From NCBI RefSeq assembly GCF_033958435.1, contig NC_134138.1:185663298-185727297 (forward strand): 64,000 bases of DNA. Direction: 5' to 3'. This document shows, in pieces, positions 1-12,977 of the stretch. A program made the position numbers and the translations under genes. The notes beneath the pieces are model-generated. The model saw nothing but the letters and a program-made list of their open reading frames with translations, made no database searches and had not been told where the DNA came from. Within the stretch, counting starts at the first letter, position 1, and every line of letters begins with the position of its first letter. The DNA is from Carettochelys insculpta. Taxonomy: Eukaryota > Chordata > Testudines > Carettochelyidae.

Positions 1-136
1 CTGCCAGCAGGGCTGCCTGATGAATCGGAAGCCCTGTCAACAAAAGGGCCCCAGAGCGTCTCCACGGCTGTTTTGTCAACAGAACGCTGTTGAGAGAGGT
101 GTTATACCTGAATGGGGAGAGGTATAATGCTGCCGA
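1..136. repeat. Partial DNA-transposon (MITE) end of the GTCAACAGA type
   Basis: The left edge carries repeated GTCAACA(A/G)A and TTTTGTCAACAGAACGCTGTTGA motifs like those inside the elements at about 29.7-30.2 kb and 41.5-41.9 kb. The element runs off the window, so only one end is seen and its boundary near 136 is approximate. It carries no coding sequence. Confidence 0.4.
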
Positions 137-2449
137 CGGATGTGCCAGGTTTATGGACAGCTGCAGTATTTGGATCTAGAAACTAACTCTTTCAAAGCAT
201 AGGTGCTTTCAGGTTTAGGATGTTGGATCAGGCCTTTTTTTAAATGTGACAGACTGTAAACCAAAGTAGGCATATAACTATTGTGAAGAAAAGCGAGAAA
301 ACTTCGTTGATTGCAACTTGATGTTAGCTCTTCTAGTATTCAAAAAAAGCATAGTGAAAGAAGATATACAAAATATGCTGCTGCATAGAACACCACTAAA
401 TTTGGGGCACCAAATTGTTCCAAATTTTGGGGTGCCCTACACAGCTGCATGCTGTGTATGTGGCATTGCGCCAACCCCAAACCCCTGCAGACTGCCAACG
501 CAAGCTGCATTCGGAAGAGCCTATCCCAGGGGTGGTGTGGGGCCCAGGACAAACCTCTGCTTCGTCCTGACTCCATCCCTTACCCTAGTCTTCCCTCCAC
601 AAGCAACATGACCCATAAGATTAGTGGTGGTGCAGAGAGAGGCTGGCAACTGCAGCAGGGGTTGGGGTCACCACCCACACTCACCAGCAGCAGGGGAAGT
701 GGAGCGACCTGGCCCAAGCCTGCTTGGCTCCACCAGCTACCAGCCACATTGCTCTGCTTCCCACCACTTCTGAGTGAGGGGAGCGGTTAGTAACAGAGTA
801 AGAATATACCTTACAAACGTAAGCCTAACCAGTGTTCCTTAAGTGAATTGCCACAAGATGTCAGAATATGTTAGTGGAAGAGCTGAGTGGATCTAATTTA
901 TTTTTTCCTTTTTCTTTAGGAATTAGGCACAGTGCTCCTGTCAGCTAATTGCTAGGTTAGCTGCCAAAAACCCCTAGAATTTTCAAGCGCCTTAGTAGCC
1001 CTTGGAAAGAGATGATGGGTGTGCGGGAGGGGAGGGCAGATATGCTCAGTAACACTGCTAAAGCGGCTGTCCTAAGTCTGATCCTCCCATGCACTCACAT
1101 CCCCCTGCCCCATCGTGGTGTCCACAGATAGCCCCTGCCCCACACCACAATCTGAAATGGTGCCCCTGGATACAGCTGTGCTAGGGAAGGCCGGGGAGCC
1201 AAGGTGGCTCTGGCCTGACCAACTCCCAGGCTGAGGCCCTGATATAGATGGTCTTAGGGCTGCAGAGGGGCAGCCAGGGGTAGTTAGCAGCAGCAGGTCC
1301 ACTCCCTTTGCCACTGATGAGTGGCCAGTTCAGACTGCAGTTTGCCCCGAAGGAAGGGCTAGATGAAGAAGGGCAGTGGGTCACTGAGGTGAGTGGTGGG
1401 TTTAGAACTGACCTGGGCTCCCTGGAGAGAAGGGACCTAGTTGTGGGCACCACCCAGAGGACAATACGCAGAGAGAAAGGGGAGCTGTGGTCTGGGAGGG
1501 ACATGGGTTCTGGTGTGGACATAATTACATAATTATATTTTGCAGTGACCTATAATAAGAGGGGGATTTCCTCTGGGGCTGGGAGGCAACCCTCCCTATG
1601 CTCCAGGTGAACTGCCCTTCCTCCACCCCATGCTCTTGCTGAGGCCAGGGAAGGGTGAGGTTGCATGCTGCCGGTCCTTCCTCTTCCCTGTGCTCCTGCC
1701 AGCACCGCGAGAGTCTGGGATCACATACCACCCACCTTTCGCAAGCCTGGCGGGAGCAAAAGAAAAAACAAGAACAGGCAGCACGCAGTGGTTCCCCAGC
1801 GCCCGAGGTTGCATGCCTCACCCTGTCTCTGGAGGGCATGCAGCAGGCAGCCTCAGGCTCCTTGCCCCAGAAGGGAGGGTGGCACAGCCTCAGTGGGGCT
1901 GAACCCCAGACAGCCCTGGGAGACTGGAAGAGATGCACTGAAGAGAGGCAGGGGCTGGGGGGAGAAAGTGGGCAGGGCTGGGCTGTCAGTTTTCAAAAGG
2001 CATTGCCTTCCCCTGCTTCTTATTCATGTGACCCACAGTTGTACATGACAGAATTTAGAAGGCAGTGAGGTTATGAGAATTGATATCAGGTGAGGAACTG
2101 ATCCAAAACCATTTCCCCTTCCATTTACACAATTACAATGACCCATTCGACAGGCTTCTTTACATTTCAAAGCAGTTTTTTTTGTGGCCAGGGGATTCTA
2201 ATTTAGTTCATGGGTAACACAAATTGTACAGGATTTCTGTCTTCCACATGCTTGTCTGTCTGGTTCTGGAAATAAAGATTCCGATTTGGGAAAAATGAAT
2301 CAGGGGAGATAACCTATGAGTCAGCATGTACAATCAATCAGCTGAAAGAGTCTGGAACATTTGAGGGGTTTTTATATGTAGCTCACTAAAGATAACATAA
2401 TTGGGTGGTTAACATGCTATATCTATGGAAATCTCCCTCTTATTGTAGC
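137..2449. other. No recognised feature
   Basis: Open frames exist on both strands, notably at 1525-1938 (minus) and 1655-2068 (plus), but they overlap one another, show no domain I recognise and sit in moderately GC-rich, proline/serine-rich sequence of the kind that stays open by chance. No promoter, splice pattern or repeat family could be supported here. Confidence 0.5.
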
Positions 2450-2508
2450 AAAACATGTAACGCTTTAAAGACTATCCAAATAATTTATTAGGTGATGAGC
2501 TCTGCCCC
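2450..2508 (-). mobile_element. Penelope-like 3' tail fragment, antisense
   Basis: Read on the minus strand this matches the tail seen at 21.6, 28.8 and 43.7 kb: GAGCTCATCACCTAATAA, then ATTATTTGGATAGTCTTTAAAG, then GTTACATG. It abuts the CR1 fragment that follows, and the ribozyme-like upstream half of the tail is missing. Confidence 0.6.
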
Positions 2509-3340
2509 ATGAACTTTCCGTTTTCCACAACTAATCAGGAAAGAGAGCTTGGAGTCATTGTGGATAGTTCTCTGAAAACATCCACGCAGTGTGCAGCAGC
2601 AGGTAAAAAAGCAAACAGGATGTTAGAAATAATTTAAAAGGGATCGAGAATAAGACATAGAATATCTTATTGCCCTTATATAAAACCATGCTAAGCCCAC
2701 ATCTTGAATACTGCGTACCCATGGGGTCCCCTCATATCAAAAAAAGATATATTGGCATGAGAAAATGTTCAGAAAAGGGCAACTAAAATGATTAAGGGTT
2801 TGGAACGGGTCCCATCTGAAGAGAGATTAAAGAGACTAGGACTTTTCAGTTTAGAAAAGAGACGACTAAAGGGGGTTATGATAGTGGTATATAAAATCAT
2901 GAGTGGTGTGGAGAAAGTGAACAAGGAAAATCTATTTAGTTGTTCCCATAATATCAGAACTAGATTGACACCAAATGAAATTAATGGACAGCAGGTTTAA
3001 AACAAATAAAAGGAAATTCTTCTTCACACAGCACACAGTCCACCTATGGAACTCCTTGCCAGAGGAGGCTGTAAAGGTGAGGACTATAACAGGGTTTAAA
3101 AAAGAACTAGATAAATTCATGGAGATTAGGTCCATTAATGACTATTAGCCAGGATGGGTAAGGAATGGTGTCCCTAGCCTCTGTTTGTCAGTGGCTGGAG
3201 ATGGATGGCAGGAAAGAGATTGTTACCTGTTCACTTCACTCCGTCTGGGGTACCTGGCATTGGCCACTGATGGCAGACTGGATATTGGGCTGGATGGACC
3301 TTTGGTCTGACCTAGTATGGCCATTCTAATGTTCTGATGT
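2509..3340 (+). pseudogene. CR1 non-LTR retrotransposon, 3' part of reverse transcriptase and 3' UTR
   Basis: This is the C-terminal part of a CR1 ORF2 and its 3' UTR, closely similar to the antisense copy at 4423-5250. Recognisable peptides in scattered frames include [14 protein letters not shown] and [13 protein letters not shown]. Several frameshifts and stops break the frame, so it is a dead 5'-truncated copy. The 3' end carries the usual CR1 sentence-like tail (TGGACCTTTGGTCTGACC followed by GGCCATTCTAATGTTC). Confidence 0.85.
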
Positions 3341-4074
3341 TCATTTAAAAGCCATTCTGAGCATACACAAAAATGCTTTAACCTTGACTTGATTTAATTT
3401 TATTTAAGCTGTACTCTTAACAGGAGTGTATCTGAGTTTGTTATTTTCATATCTGCAAACCAAACAACAGGTCCAAATGTATGGAATTATCAAAAAGCAA
3501 GAAAAAATGAAACTAGCTTTAAAATTCTAATTCCCGATCCTTGTCCAGGTGTCACAGCTTGTTAGGTTATTCAGCCACCCACATATGCACAGATTTAGTT
3601 TCCATAGTATTTTATCCTTTGTGGAAGGCTCATGCAGTCTTTTTTGGAATCCAGTGACTGCCAGCCTTTAGTGAGAATTTGCCAATTAGCAACTGATGGA
3701 AATTAGAGATCTCTCAAAGCAGGAAAGCAAAGCAGCAATGAAAATGGTTTCTTCAGCAGGTTATTTGCATGACTTACTATTACTATGAAACTGAATTGTT
3801 TCTGGGTGTTTTTATACGGCCTGTGTAATATTTTGTTTCAAAAGGATTGCTTGCTTTATTAAACTTCCTGCTACAAAGCTCGCTCTTTTCCTCCTGCAGA
3901 GAAACCCATTAGAGGTTGGCAAGAGACCTTAAAACCCCATGTGGTTGTTCTGGAGGAGTTTCCTGAAACCGTCTCCTTTCATGGGAGGAGCCTCATTGTA
4001 GTTCGGGTGGGTTGGGGCTATGACCTCTTAACCCTGTGGTTCCTGGGGCTCTTTGAGATGAAGAACAAGGAGCA
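3341..4074. other. No recognised feature
   Basis: AT-rich sequence between two CR1 fragments. I see no domain, RNA gene or repeat boundary. Confidence 0.5.
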
Positions 4075-4325
4075 ATAATCTTCAGTTAGAGTGGGAGCTG
4101 TCTAGGTTGGAGATTAGGAAGAACTGTTTCACTGGGAGGGTGGTGCAGCACTGGAATGTGTCACCCAGAAAAATGGTGGAATCTCCATCCCTAGAAGTTT
4201 TGTAAGTCTCAGCCTGACAAACTCCTGGCCAGGATAATTTAGTTAGGGTTACTCCTGCTTAGGACAGGGGGCTGGACTCGATGACTGCCTGAGGTCTCTT
4301 CCAGCCCTAGGATTCAATAAGAACT
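4075..4325 (+). mobile_element. CR1 retrotransposon 3' end, second subfamily
   Basis: The run from AGATTAGGAAGAACTGTTTCACTGGGAGG through GTGGAATCTCCATCCCTAGA to GACTGCCTGAGGTCTCTTCCAGCC is the conserved 3' end of a CR1 subfamily different from the neighbours; it matches 63.3-63.66 kb and 41.3-42.1 kb. It is 5'-truncated and has no open frame. Confidence 0.75.
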
Positions 4326-4422
4326 CACGGTGGCAAGAGGCAGCCACAAGCAGGAGCTATCTCTTCATGATGCGAGTGGCACGGGAACAATTTTTAGGGT
4401 GGAGCTGCTGAGTTATACCCCC

Positions 4423-7400
4423 ATAAGAACATAAGAATGGCCATACCGGGTCAGACCAAAGGTCCATCCAGCCCAGTATCCCGTCTGCCGACAGTGGCCA
4501 ATGCCAGGTGCCCCAGAGAAGGAGAACAGAAGACAATGATCAAGTGATTTATCTCCTGCCATCCATCTCCTGCCCTTGTACTGAAGGCTAGGGCACCATA
4601 CTTTACCTCTGGCTAATAGCCATTTATGGACCTAACCTGCAAAAATTTATCGAGCTCTTTTTTAAACCCTAATAGAGTCCTGGCCTTCACAGCCTCCTCC
4701 GGCAAGGAGTTCCACAGGTTGACTGTGCGCTGTGTGAAGAAAAATTTCCTTTTATTAGTTTTGAACCTACTACCCATCAATTTCATTTGGTGTCCCCTAG
4801 TTCTTGTATTATGGGAAAAGGTAAATAATGTTTCTATATTCACTTTCTCCACACCATTCATGATTTTATATACCTCTATCATATCACCCCTCAATTGCCT
4901 CTTTTCCAGACTGAAAAGTCCCAGTCTCTTTAGCCTCTCCCCATATGGGACCCGTTCCAAGCCCCTAATCATCTTAGTCGCCCTTTTCTGAACCTTTTCT
5001 AATGCCAATACATCTTTTTTGAGGTGAGGAGACCACATCTGCATGCAGTACTCAAGATGTGGGCGTACCATAGTTTTATATAGGGGAAGTATGATATCTT
5101 TTGTCTTATTATCTATCCCTTTTTTAATAATTCCTAACATCCTATTTGCTTTACTAACTGCCGCTGCACACTGCGTGGATGTCTTCAGAGAACTATCCAC
5201 TATAACTCCAAGATCCCTTTCCTGATCTGTCGTAGCTAAATTTGACCCCATCATGTTGTACGTGTAATTTGGGTTATTTTTTCCAATGTGCGTTACCTTA
5301 CACTTACCCACATTAAATTTCATTTGCCATTTTGCTGCCCAATCACTCAGTTTGCTGAGATCTTTTTGTAGTTCTTCACAATCCCTTTTGGTTTTGACTG
5401 TCCTGAACAACTTGGTGTCATCTGCAAACTTTGCCACCTCACTGCTTACCTCATTTTCTAGATCATTGATGAACAAGTTGAACAGGATCGGTCCCAGGAC
5501 TGACCCCTGGGGAACACCACTAGTTACCCCGCTCCATTGTGAAAATTTACCATTTATTCCAACCGTTTGTTTTCTGTCTTTTAACCAATTCCCGATCCAT
5601 GAAAGGATCTTTCCTCCTATCCCATGACTGCCTAATTTACATAAAAGCCTTTGGTGTGGGACCATGTCAAAGGCTTTCTAGAAATCTAGGTATATTATGT
5701 CCACTGGGTGCCCCTTGTCCGCATGTTTATTAACCCCTTCAAAGAATTCTAATAGATTAGTTAGACACGACTTCCCTCTGCAGAAACCATGCTGACTTTT
5801 GCCCAACAATTTGTGCTTTTCTACGTGCCTTGCAATTTTATTCTTTACTATTGTTTCTACTAATTTGCCTGGTACTGATGTTAGACTTATTGGTCTATAA
5901 TTGCCAGGGTCTCCTCTAGAGCCTTTTTTAAATATTGGCGTTATATTGGCCGTCTTCCAGTCATTGGGTACCGAAGCGGATTTAAAGGATAGGTTACAAA
6001 CCACCGTTAATAACTCCGCAATTTCACATTTGAGTTCTTTCAGAACCCTTGGGTAAATACCGTCTGGTCCTGGAGACTTGTTACTATTCAGCTTATCAAT
6101 TAACTCCAAAACCTCCTCTAATGTCACTTCAATCTGGGAGAGTTCCTCAGATTTGTCACCTAAAAAGGCTGGCTCAGATTTAGGAACCTCTGTAACATCC
6201 TCAGCCGTGAAGACTGAAGCAAAGAAATCATTTAATCGCTCGGCAGTGGCACTGTCTTCCTTGATCGCTCCTTTTATATCTTTATCATCCAAGGGCCCCA
6301 CTGCTTTTTTAGCGGGCTTCCTGCTTCTAATGTATTTAAAAAACATTTTACTATCATTTTTTGAATTTTTGGCTAGCTGTTCCTCAAAATCTTTTTTGGC
6401 TTTTCTTACTACATTATGACACTTAATTTGGGAGTGTTTGTGTTCCTTTCTATTTTCCTCACTAGGATTTGACTTCCACTTTTTAAAAGCTGCCCTTTTC
6501 TCTCTCACTGCCTTTTTAACATGGCTGTTAAGCCATGGTGATTCTTTGTTAGGTCTCTTACTGTGTTTTTTTTATTTGGGGTATACATTTAAGTTGGGCC
6601 TCTAGTATGGTGTCTTTAAACAGTTTCCATCCAGCTTCCAAGGATTTTAGTTTAGTTACTCTACCTTTTAGTTTCTGTTTAACTAGTTTCCTCATTTTAG
6701 TGTAATTCCCCTTTTTGAAATTAAATGCCAGAGTGTTTGACCGCTGCGGTGTTCTTCCCAACACAGGAATATTAAAAGTTATTATATTGTGGTCACTATT
6801 TCCAAGCGGTCCAGTAACAGTTACCTCTTGGACCAGATCCTGCGTTCCAGTCAGGACTAGATCGAGAATTGACTCTCCCCTTGTGGGTGCCTGTACTAGC
6901 TGCTCCAAGAAGCAGTCATTTAAGGCATCAAGAAATTTAATCTCTGAATCCCGTCCTGAGGTGACATGTACCCAATCAATATGGGGATAATTGAAATCTC
7001 CTATTATTACTGTGTTTTTTATTTTGATAGCCTCTCTAATCTCCCTTAACATTTCAGCATCACTATCACTGTCCTGGGAAGGTGGTCGGTAATAAATTCC
7101 TAATGCCATATTCATATTAGAGGAATGAATTGTTATCCATAATGATTCTATGGAACATTTTGATTCCTTCAGGATTTTTGCTTCATTTGATTCTATATTA
7201 TCCTTCACATATAATACCACTCCGCCACCCGCACAACCTGTTCTGTCTTTCCAATATAATTTATATCCCGGTATGATAGTGTCCCACTGATTGTCCTCAT
7301 TCCACCATGTTTCTGTGATGCCTATTATGTCAACTTCCTCCTTTGATATGAGGTACTCTAGTTCACCCATCTTATTAGACAGACTCCTAGCATTTGTGAA

Positions 7401-7490
7401 AAAGCACTTTAAAAAACTACCACTATTTCTATGTCCGCCTTTCACAGACGCGTTGGATTTTTTATATGCGATTGCGTCACATCTGAAATC
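4423..7490 (-). mobile_element. CR1 non-LTR retrotransposon, long antisense copy
   Basis: A roughly 3.07-kb CR1 copy. On the minus strand it begins just before the endonuclease domain (5'-truncated: the ORF1 region is absent), runs through the whole ORF2 and ends with a 3' UTR and the ATTCTTATGTTCTTATG tail at 4423-4445. The tail tandem repeat is the usual CR1 primer-recognition end. Only two inactivating lesions are evident in ORF2, which makes it the youngest-looking LINE copy here. The 5' boundary near 7490 is approximate, and I could not define a target-site duplication. Confidence 0.9.
4613..7445 (-). pseudogene. CR1 ORF2: AP-type endonuclease and reverse transcriptase (broken)
   Basis: This is the ORF2 polyprotein for target-primed reverse transcription. 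The endonuclease half (7445-6558, 295 codons) shows TNARSLSNK, DIIGITETWW, GGGVVLYVK, IIGDFNYPHIDW and the SDHN motif. The reverse transcriptase follows (6508-4613) with [44 protein letters not shown] and the catalytic FADD. Two lesions are seen: a frameshift in an eight-A run near 6560 between the domains, and a TAG at about 5676 where related copies read Gln, in the YLDF-x-KAFD motif. The rest is open to a normal C terminus, so the copy is not long dead. Confidence 0.9.
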
Positions 7491-9399
7491 TTCCTAAAAC
7501 TTCCTAAACTTGTTTTGTGCTCCTCCAATGGTGGAGGCACCAATGACATCTGATACATACAGTTCAGGAAAGTTGGCATACTTGCTCCTTGCCATCTCCA
7601 GGCTGGAGCCAAAGGTCAGAGCAACTGCTGAGACCTGGGCCAAGGCCAGGAGCAAAGCTCTGGCTTGGCAGCAGGACCCAGGGCAACAGCAGAGCCCGCT
7701 GGGCTGGCAGGAGATGGGACCTAGTGGAGCTGGGACTTGGGTCTAGCAAAGCCAGTGGCAGGTCTGTGGTGGGATGTAGGGAAGTTGGGTGCAAGACTTG
7801 TTGCAGTACTTCTCATACCTCTACTTCCCACACCTATGCACTGCTGCCGCTTCCTATCCGATAGCAACTGCTGCTGCAGGACTCATGGGGCATATCTTCA
7901 GCTGGAGGACTTTGTTATCGCTCCAGGGAGCTAAGCTGGTGTGCACCAGCTGAGCCTTTGCCCCCATATTTCCATCAGTTGAGCCACCTACATTTGTAGA
8001 GGAGCAGCTGAGGGAACTTCATAGGTAACAATACCAATGGAAGCAGGATCTTCTCCAAAATTGGTGTCTACAGGGAAAACCCTGCGCGATAATGCGAGTA
8101 GAGTGCAGAAAACAGCTAGTTCCTGGTGCCCCCCTCCCCCCGCCCACACACAGAGTATGCAGAACCTGATTCACTCGAAGGGTCTTCTGTAGAATCGCCA
8201 GCAGATGGAGCTAGAGGCATAGAGGTTCCACCCAGCTTGGCTCTGCTGCATGGGCATAAGCAAGGCGGGATGACTTGGGCCAAAAATTCTTTTTTCAAAT
8301 CAAACAAGTGGAATTGAATTTCATTCTGTCCCTTGTCATCACACATCTGTTTTGCTAGCTTCTCAGTTAAACTCTACTCAACAATGCTATTGTTCCACTT
8401 CCAGTACTGCATTTATAATCACGGTATTCAGGCCATTATTCTTTTTTAAAAATGGTACACCTAATTTGTAAAATACTGAAAAATAGAAAGAGGATACCTA
8501 ATGGATCTGAAATTATTGGAACTTAATCTCCCTTTTTTTTTCCCACAAGGTGACTCCATAGTAAACATAAGCTGTTTCCTAAACAAGGGCAACAAGATTT
8601 GTCCCTGTGTTCAGGTGACAGTGCTGTGGAAAACTGCTCATTAAAGTCAGGAAATGCAAGGTTATAATTCTCTCAGACACAGTACATGGATAGAGAAAAG
8701 TATAAAAGTTAATATCATATACAATGACAGAAAAATGTTACATAAGCACAATAGGCCCAATTATGTTTTTTATAGGAGCTAATTCAAAGCAGTTATTGAA
8801 GTAGTTGCTATATACATGCAGTCAAAATAAAAATTTAGATTTAAATTTCTCTGTCCTGGCTTGCTTTGGCCTTGTTTACAGTCAGAAGAAAATCAGACTT
8901 ACAATCAGTGTGGCCAGATAGCAAAGGTGGAGGATGTAGAGGAGATCGGACCCAGACATCTTTACCACTCTATTAGCTAAACCCACTAAAAAACTGCTAT
9001 GGTTAGATGACCTAGAGATAAAAATGCCTGCACACTAACATCTACTCCTGGAGATGCACTAATGGAAAATCATCCCTCCAAATACTACCAGGCTAACCAT
9101 CTACCAAAACCAGAACCAGACCTGAAGAACTCTGTGTAAGCTTGAAAACTTCCCTCTTGTCAACAGATGTTGATCCAATTAAAGCTATTACTTCACTTAC
9201 ATTGTTTATATTCACCTTGTCCCTAACAAATTTCCTGAGCCTCTTCGGAGTCTTCCAATAAAATATTTTTCATATGCTAAACTTCAGAAATATATTGAAA
9301 AAAATAAATTATTCACAATATGGCTTAACAAAGTAATGCCTCTACAAGCGCCTGATGAAAAAAATGAATAGTTCTACAAACAAGGGCAAGTACCTGAAG
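7491..9399. other. No recognised feature
   Basis: A GC-rich part (about 7500-8350) and an AT-rich part follow. Short overlapping open frames show no recognisable domain. The edges do not resolve into a known repeat. Confidence 0.5.
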
Positions 9400-9895
9400 C
9401 AGGAGTGGTGAACTCTTTTTGGGTTGGGGGCCACTGAACCACAGAAAAATCAGTGGGGGGGCACAAAAAAGTGAGAAGCAAAAAAAAAAAAAACCCTCAC
9501 GGATGGGTCCCCAACAGAGACCCCCTCATTCCCCTCTTCCTCCAGCTCCGCAGGAGAGAAGAGAAAGGAGGACTGAGGCTCAGGACTTCCCCCAGGCCAG
9601 ATTAACTCTGCTGAGTGTCTGGGGCTAGCAGATTTTGTTGGCCTCCTACGAGTTCTGGCAGGGAGCCAAACATGATGGGTTCAGTGTGCAGGAGGGGGCT
9701 GCTGGGGAGCAGGATGGGGATATGAGTGCAAGGTCTGAGCAGCAGGCTGACTGCCCAGCACCTGCAGGTACCCCAAAGCAGTAGCTCTCCACCCAGATCT
9801 TCCAGAATATCCAAGATTTAGTCAGAGATATACAGTACAAGGCCTGTTCCAGCAGGCTGGATCCAGCCCATGGGACCATAGGTTCCCCACCCCTG
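9400..9895. mobile_element. hAT-type nonautonomous element (CAGGGGTGGGGAAC family)
   Basis: Termini are CAGGAGTGGTGAACT on the left and AGGTTCCCCACCCCTG on the right, inverted copies of one another. Flanks ACCTGAAG (9392-9399) and ACCTAATG (9896-9903) match at 6 of 8 positions, which fits a decayed 8-bp hAT target duplication. The interior is noncoding. Confidence 0.6.
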
Positions 9896-9903
9896 ACCTA
9901 ATG

Positions 9904-10469
9904 CTAATGCAGTTATAATGTTTCAAGATTTGAGATGTCATATGTTAGAATCCAATCTACAGATAAATAAGGCGAAGAATTTAATCACCCAATTTGTTTC
10001 TGATGTCTGTGTTAAGGGTCCAAAACTGATACCTCAATGTCTGGGATTGGGAATATATTTCTATATTAGCTCCTGATTGTTCAAAATGTACATATAAATT
10101 TAAACTATGCCTTTAATAGACGTTTGTATAATTTTCTTTGAGTAGGAATTAGGGGGCACGGAGTCACAATTAAATTTGCTCCCCCCACCCCACCAAAATG
10201 TGAAATGGTGCCTCTCTGCATGTACTGTGCGTAATCCTATTTAATTCAGCTGCTCCTGTTGTACCGAGTGTAATAACAGAGATGAGGGACTTTCTGGTAA
10301 CCAGACCCATGCATTTTCCTAACTAATAACATATGGTATGTTGTGAAATTTAGATGTTAAAGTACAACTGGGATTTGTTACGTGTTAGCAAAGTTCACAT
10401 CTCCAGTAAATACAACCCTATTATCTGTATCATATAGTCCTTCATCTGATGCCAATAGCTATAATGGCT
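9904..10469. other. No recognised feature
   Basis: AT-rich sequence with no coding or repeat signal that I can support. Confidence 0.45.
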
Positions 10470-10720
10470 GACATTGGTATGTTGCTTTTCATCCATAGAG
10501 CTCAAAACCCTTTACAAAAGTTTGCACGGTTAACCCTTATTTTATAGGTGAGAGGGGGGGACTGAAGTGCAGTGCTTTAGACCAAAAATTTGAAAATTAG
10601 AAATGAAATCCTGACCTCTTACCTGGCAAAGATTGTACAGCTGATCAGTGGGAGACCTGGGACTAAATGTCAGGCTTACTACCTGCCAGTCTTGCACTCT
10701 GTACGCCTGACTCTGTCTCC
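10470..10720 (+). repeat. Possible CORE-SINE or MIR/L3-like fossil
   Basis: The order of segments (CAAAACCCTTTACAAA, then TTATTTTATAGGTGAG, then AGCTGATCAGTGGGAG and a cysteine-like TCTGTACGCC end) resembles the conserved core of MIR or L3-type repeats. Divergence is heavy and the assignment is tentative. Confidence 0.35.
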
Positions 10721-12977
10721 TGCTATGGCAGTGAACTTTCTTAGACTTGTATTAAAATGTCTCATCTTTATTGGCACAGTGAAAGTATATTATCTTCAAG
10801 AAGACGAAAGCATTGCTAAACCATATTTAAAGAGTCTTTAATGAGCTCATACTCTTAGAGCTATCAAAACCTCCATATAGGGCTCAGAACTTCCCTTTTC
10901 TTGATTAGGTGCTACCCATTCATGTGTTAAAATGTGACTGTCTGTGAGCATATCTCTGCTAAAGAATTATTCCACTCATACCTGAAGCAGTGGGGCTGCG
11001 CTGGTTGAACATCGATCCAGTATGTCCACACCAGCCATCCCTTTCATATGCAGTTGTGTCCCACATCTACACGCCATTGTCTTGTCAGGCACTGCAGGCA
11101 CACAACCCTCTGAGAGTATCTATCCTTGGTACGGTTCCCGGAACTAGTGGGTGGTGAGAGGTATGGAAAAGCCTTTTGGGAGTCCACAGGTATTGTGGTT
11201 AGAGATGTAAATCTCCTTAAAACGCACAGCATATTCTCAACTTGGAGGACATGTTAAATGCCTGGAGTTCACTCTTTTATTCAGGGACCTTTTTCTGGGC
11301 GACCTTGAAAAATAATCACCAAACACTTCATGATGCTCAGGAGGAACACTGGAAGGTGGTCTGGCAGTATAGGTGGGGAGCCAGAGACAGTAGTTTGTGG
11401 AACTTATATGCCATCTCAGTGAGATTGTCCATTTAAGTCCCCTGTCACACAACCTAATTAACTCTGTGAACTAGTAGAAGACTAATTTTACCAGTATTCC
11501 TTTGGGTCTGGACTTTGACCACAGATGAATACGACAAGATGATTTCTTAGACTGAGGACAACAAGCCATAACTGAAGGATTTCCAAATAAGAAAGGACAA
11601 CTTTCCCTATATCTATCGAAAGTGGGCTGAACTACAGTAAGTATATATGTTAATTGTTGGGATAAGAGGCCTAATGGGATAATCTGTGCTGCTAATTATA
11701 TTTTCTTAAAATGGGTCAAGGAATGTGATGTGTGCAATCTGGCTGACACTGCAGATAGAACTGGGGACTACTAGAGCTAATGATGTGAGTGGTTGCAGCT
11801 GAAAAGAGGTGCGTGTGTGGCGGGGGAGCTAACAAGCTCTCACCCATTGTAGGGTGGCATAGAGAGGCACTTACTGCACACCCTGACTGCTGCGTTGCGT
11901 TTACACGCATTCCTTTTTACAGAAGGAGTATACTCATTGATATAATATGTACTCAGGTGAATGTAAGTAGTGTTTGGAAGGCTCAAAGCAAGGGATAGTA
12001 ACCCACCTGTATTGTCATTGTGCCATCAGCACTGTGGGCACCATAATGTCTGCCCATTATGATCTGTGGGTTTTTTGTGAAACCCAAGGTAAGGGATTTA
12101 ACAGACTGTGGAATTAGGATGCTATAAACCTTGCTGCACATTAACCAAAATGCAGACAGATGAGCATGCAGCCAGACACTGTTTAATGCTGCATGAGCCA
12201 GGTGTTTGAACCCAATCAAACAGTTTGTGTGCTCGGTCTGCTAGCCACGGGAGATGAAGGAGGCAGGCAGATTGGAAAGGTCTCATTTGTTCTTTCTGCT
12301 GCATTTGACCTTATATAATAGCTGTGCTGCTCTGCATCATTTTGTAATTTTGTTTATTTATGAGACTTTGGGTTAGGAGATGTAGAATAACAAAGATGTT
12401 TGAGGCACAGCTTAATATGGTGGTGGTTTTTCAAGGTTAATTAAATTCCAGTCAGTCAAATCATAGCAAAGAAATAAATTCTGACAACCAAATTTAACAC
12501 AATGGGTAGCTGGCTGCTCAGAGTAACCAATCAACACCAATAAAAGAGAACCACACTTAAAGCAAAACATTTTTCAAGGAAGGTAAAGAGTGGCAGTATC
12601 TTTTGTAAGTGCTTTTTCTTGGTTACATGCAAGGAGAGGATTCCATGAGAATGAATGGGGGGAACAGGTCGTACTGTACTGTCCTCTATCATGGAGAAGA
12701 TTGAGGAGGCATGACATTTGGGTACTTGTTTTAAGCCTTATTCTCTTGATGTACAGTAAACTGTTTTATATCCTTCATTCTGTTATCTGGAACTCTCACA
12801 TAACTGGCATTATAACCATAATAAATGTTAGTTATGTTTTCCATAATTACAGTATAATGAAAGTAAATACAAATAAATAAAGTACAAGTTTACAGTGTAC
12901 AGTACTTCTGCTGATAGATAAAGTACCCTGCATGTATGGAAAAAGTAACTAAAATTTACTTATGGTTCAAATCTTGA
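10721..12977. other. No recognised feature
   Basis: Mostly AT-rich sequence. At 12750-12900 there are CAGTAAACTG and GTTTACAGTG motifs in opposite orientation that could be a mariner-type MITE, but the ends do not pair well enough to call. No exon or RNA gene was recognised. Confidence 0.45.

Noticed and set aside
1525..2068. Overlapping 137-codon frames on both strands
   Set aside because: They mirror each other in GC-rich sequence, have no recognisable domain, no splice context and biased composition. Treated as chance frames.
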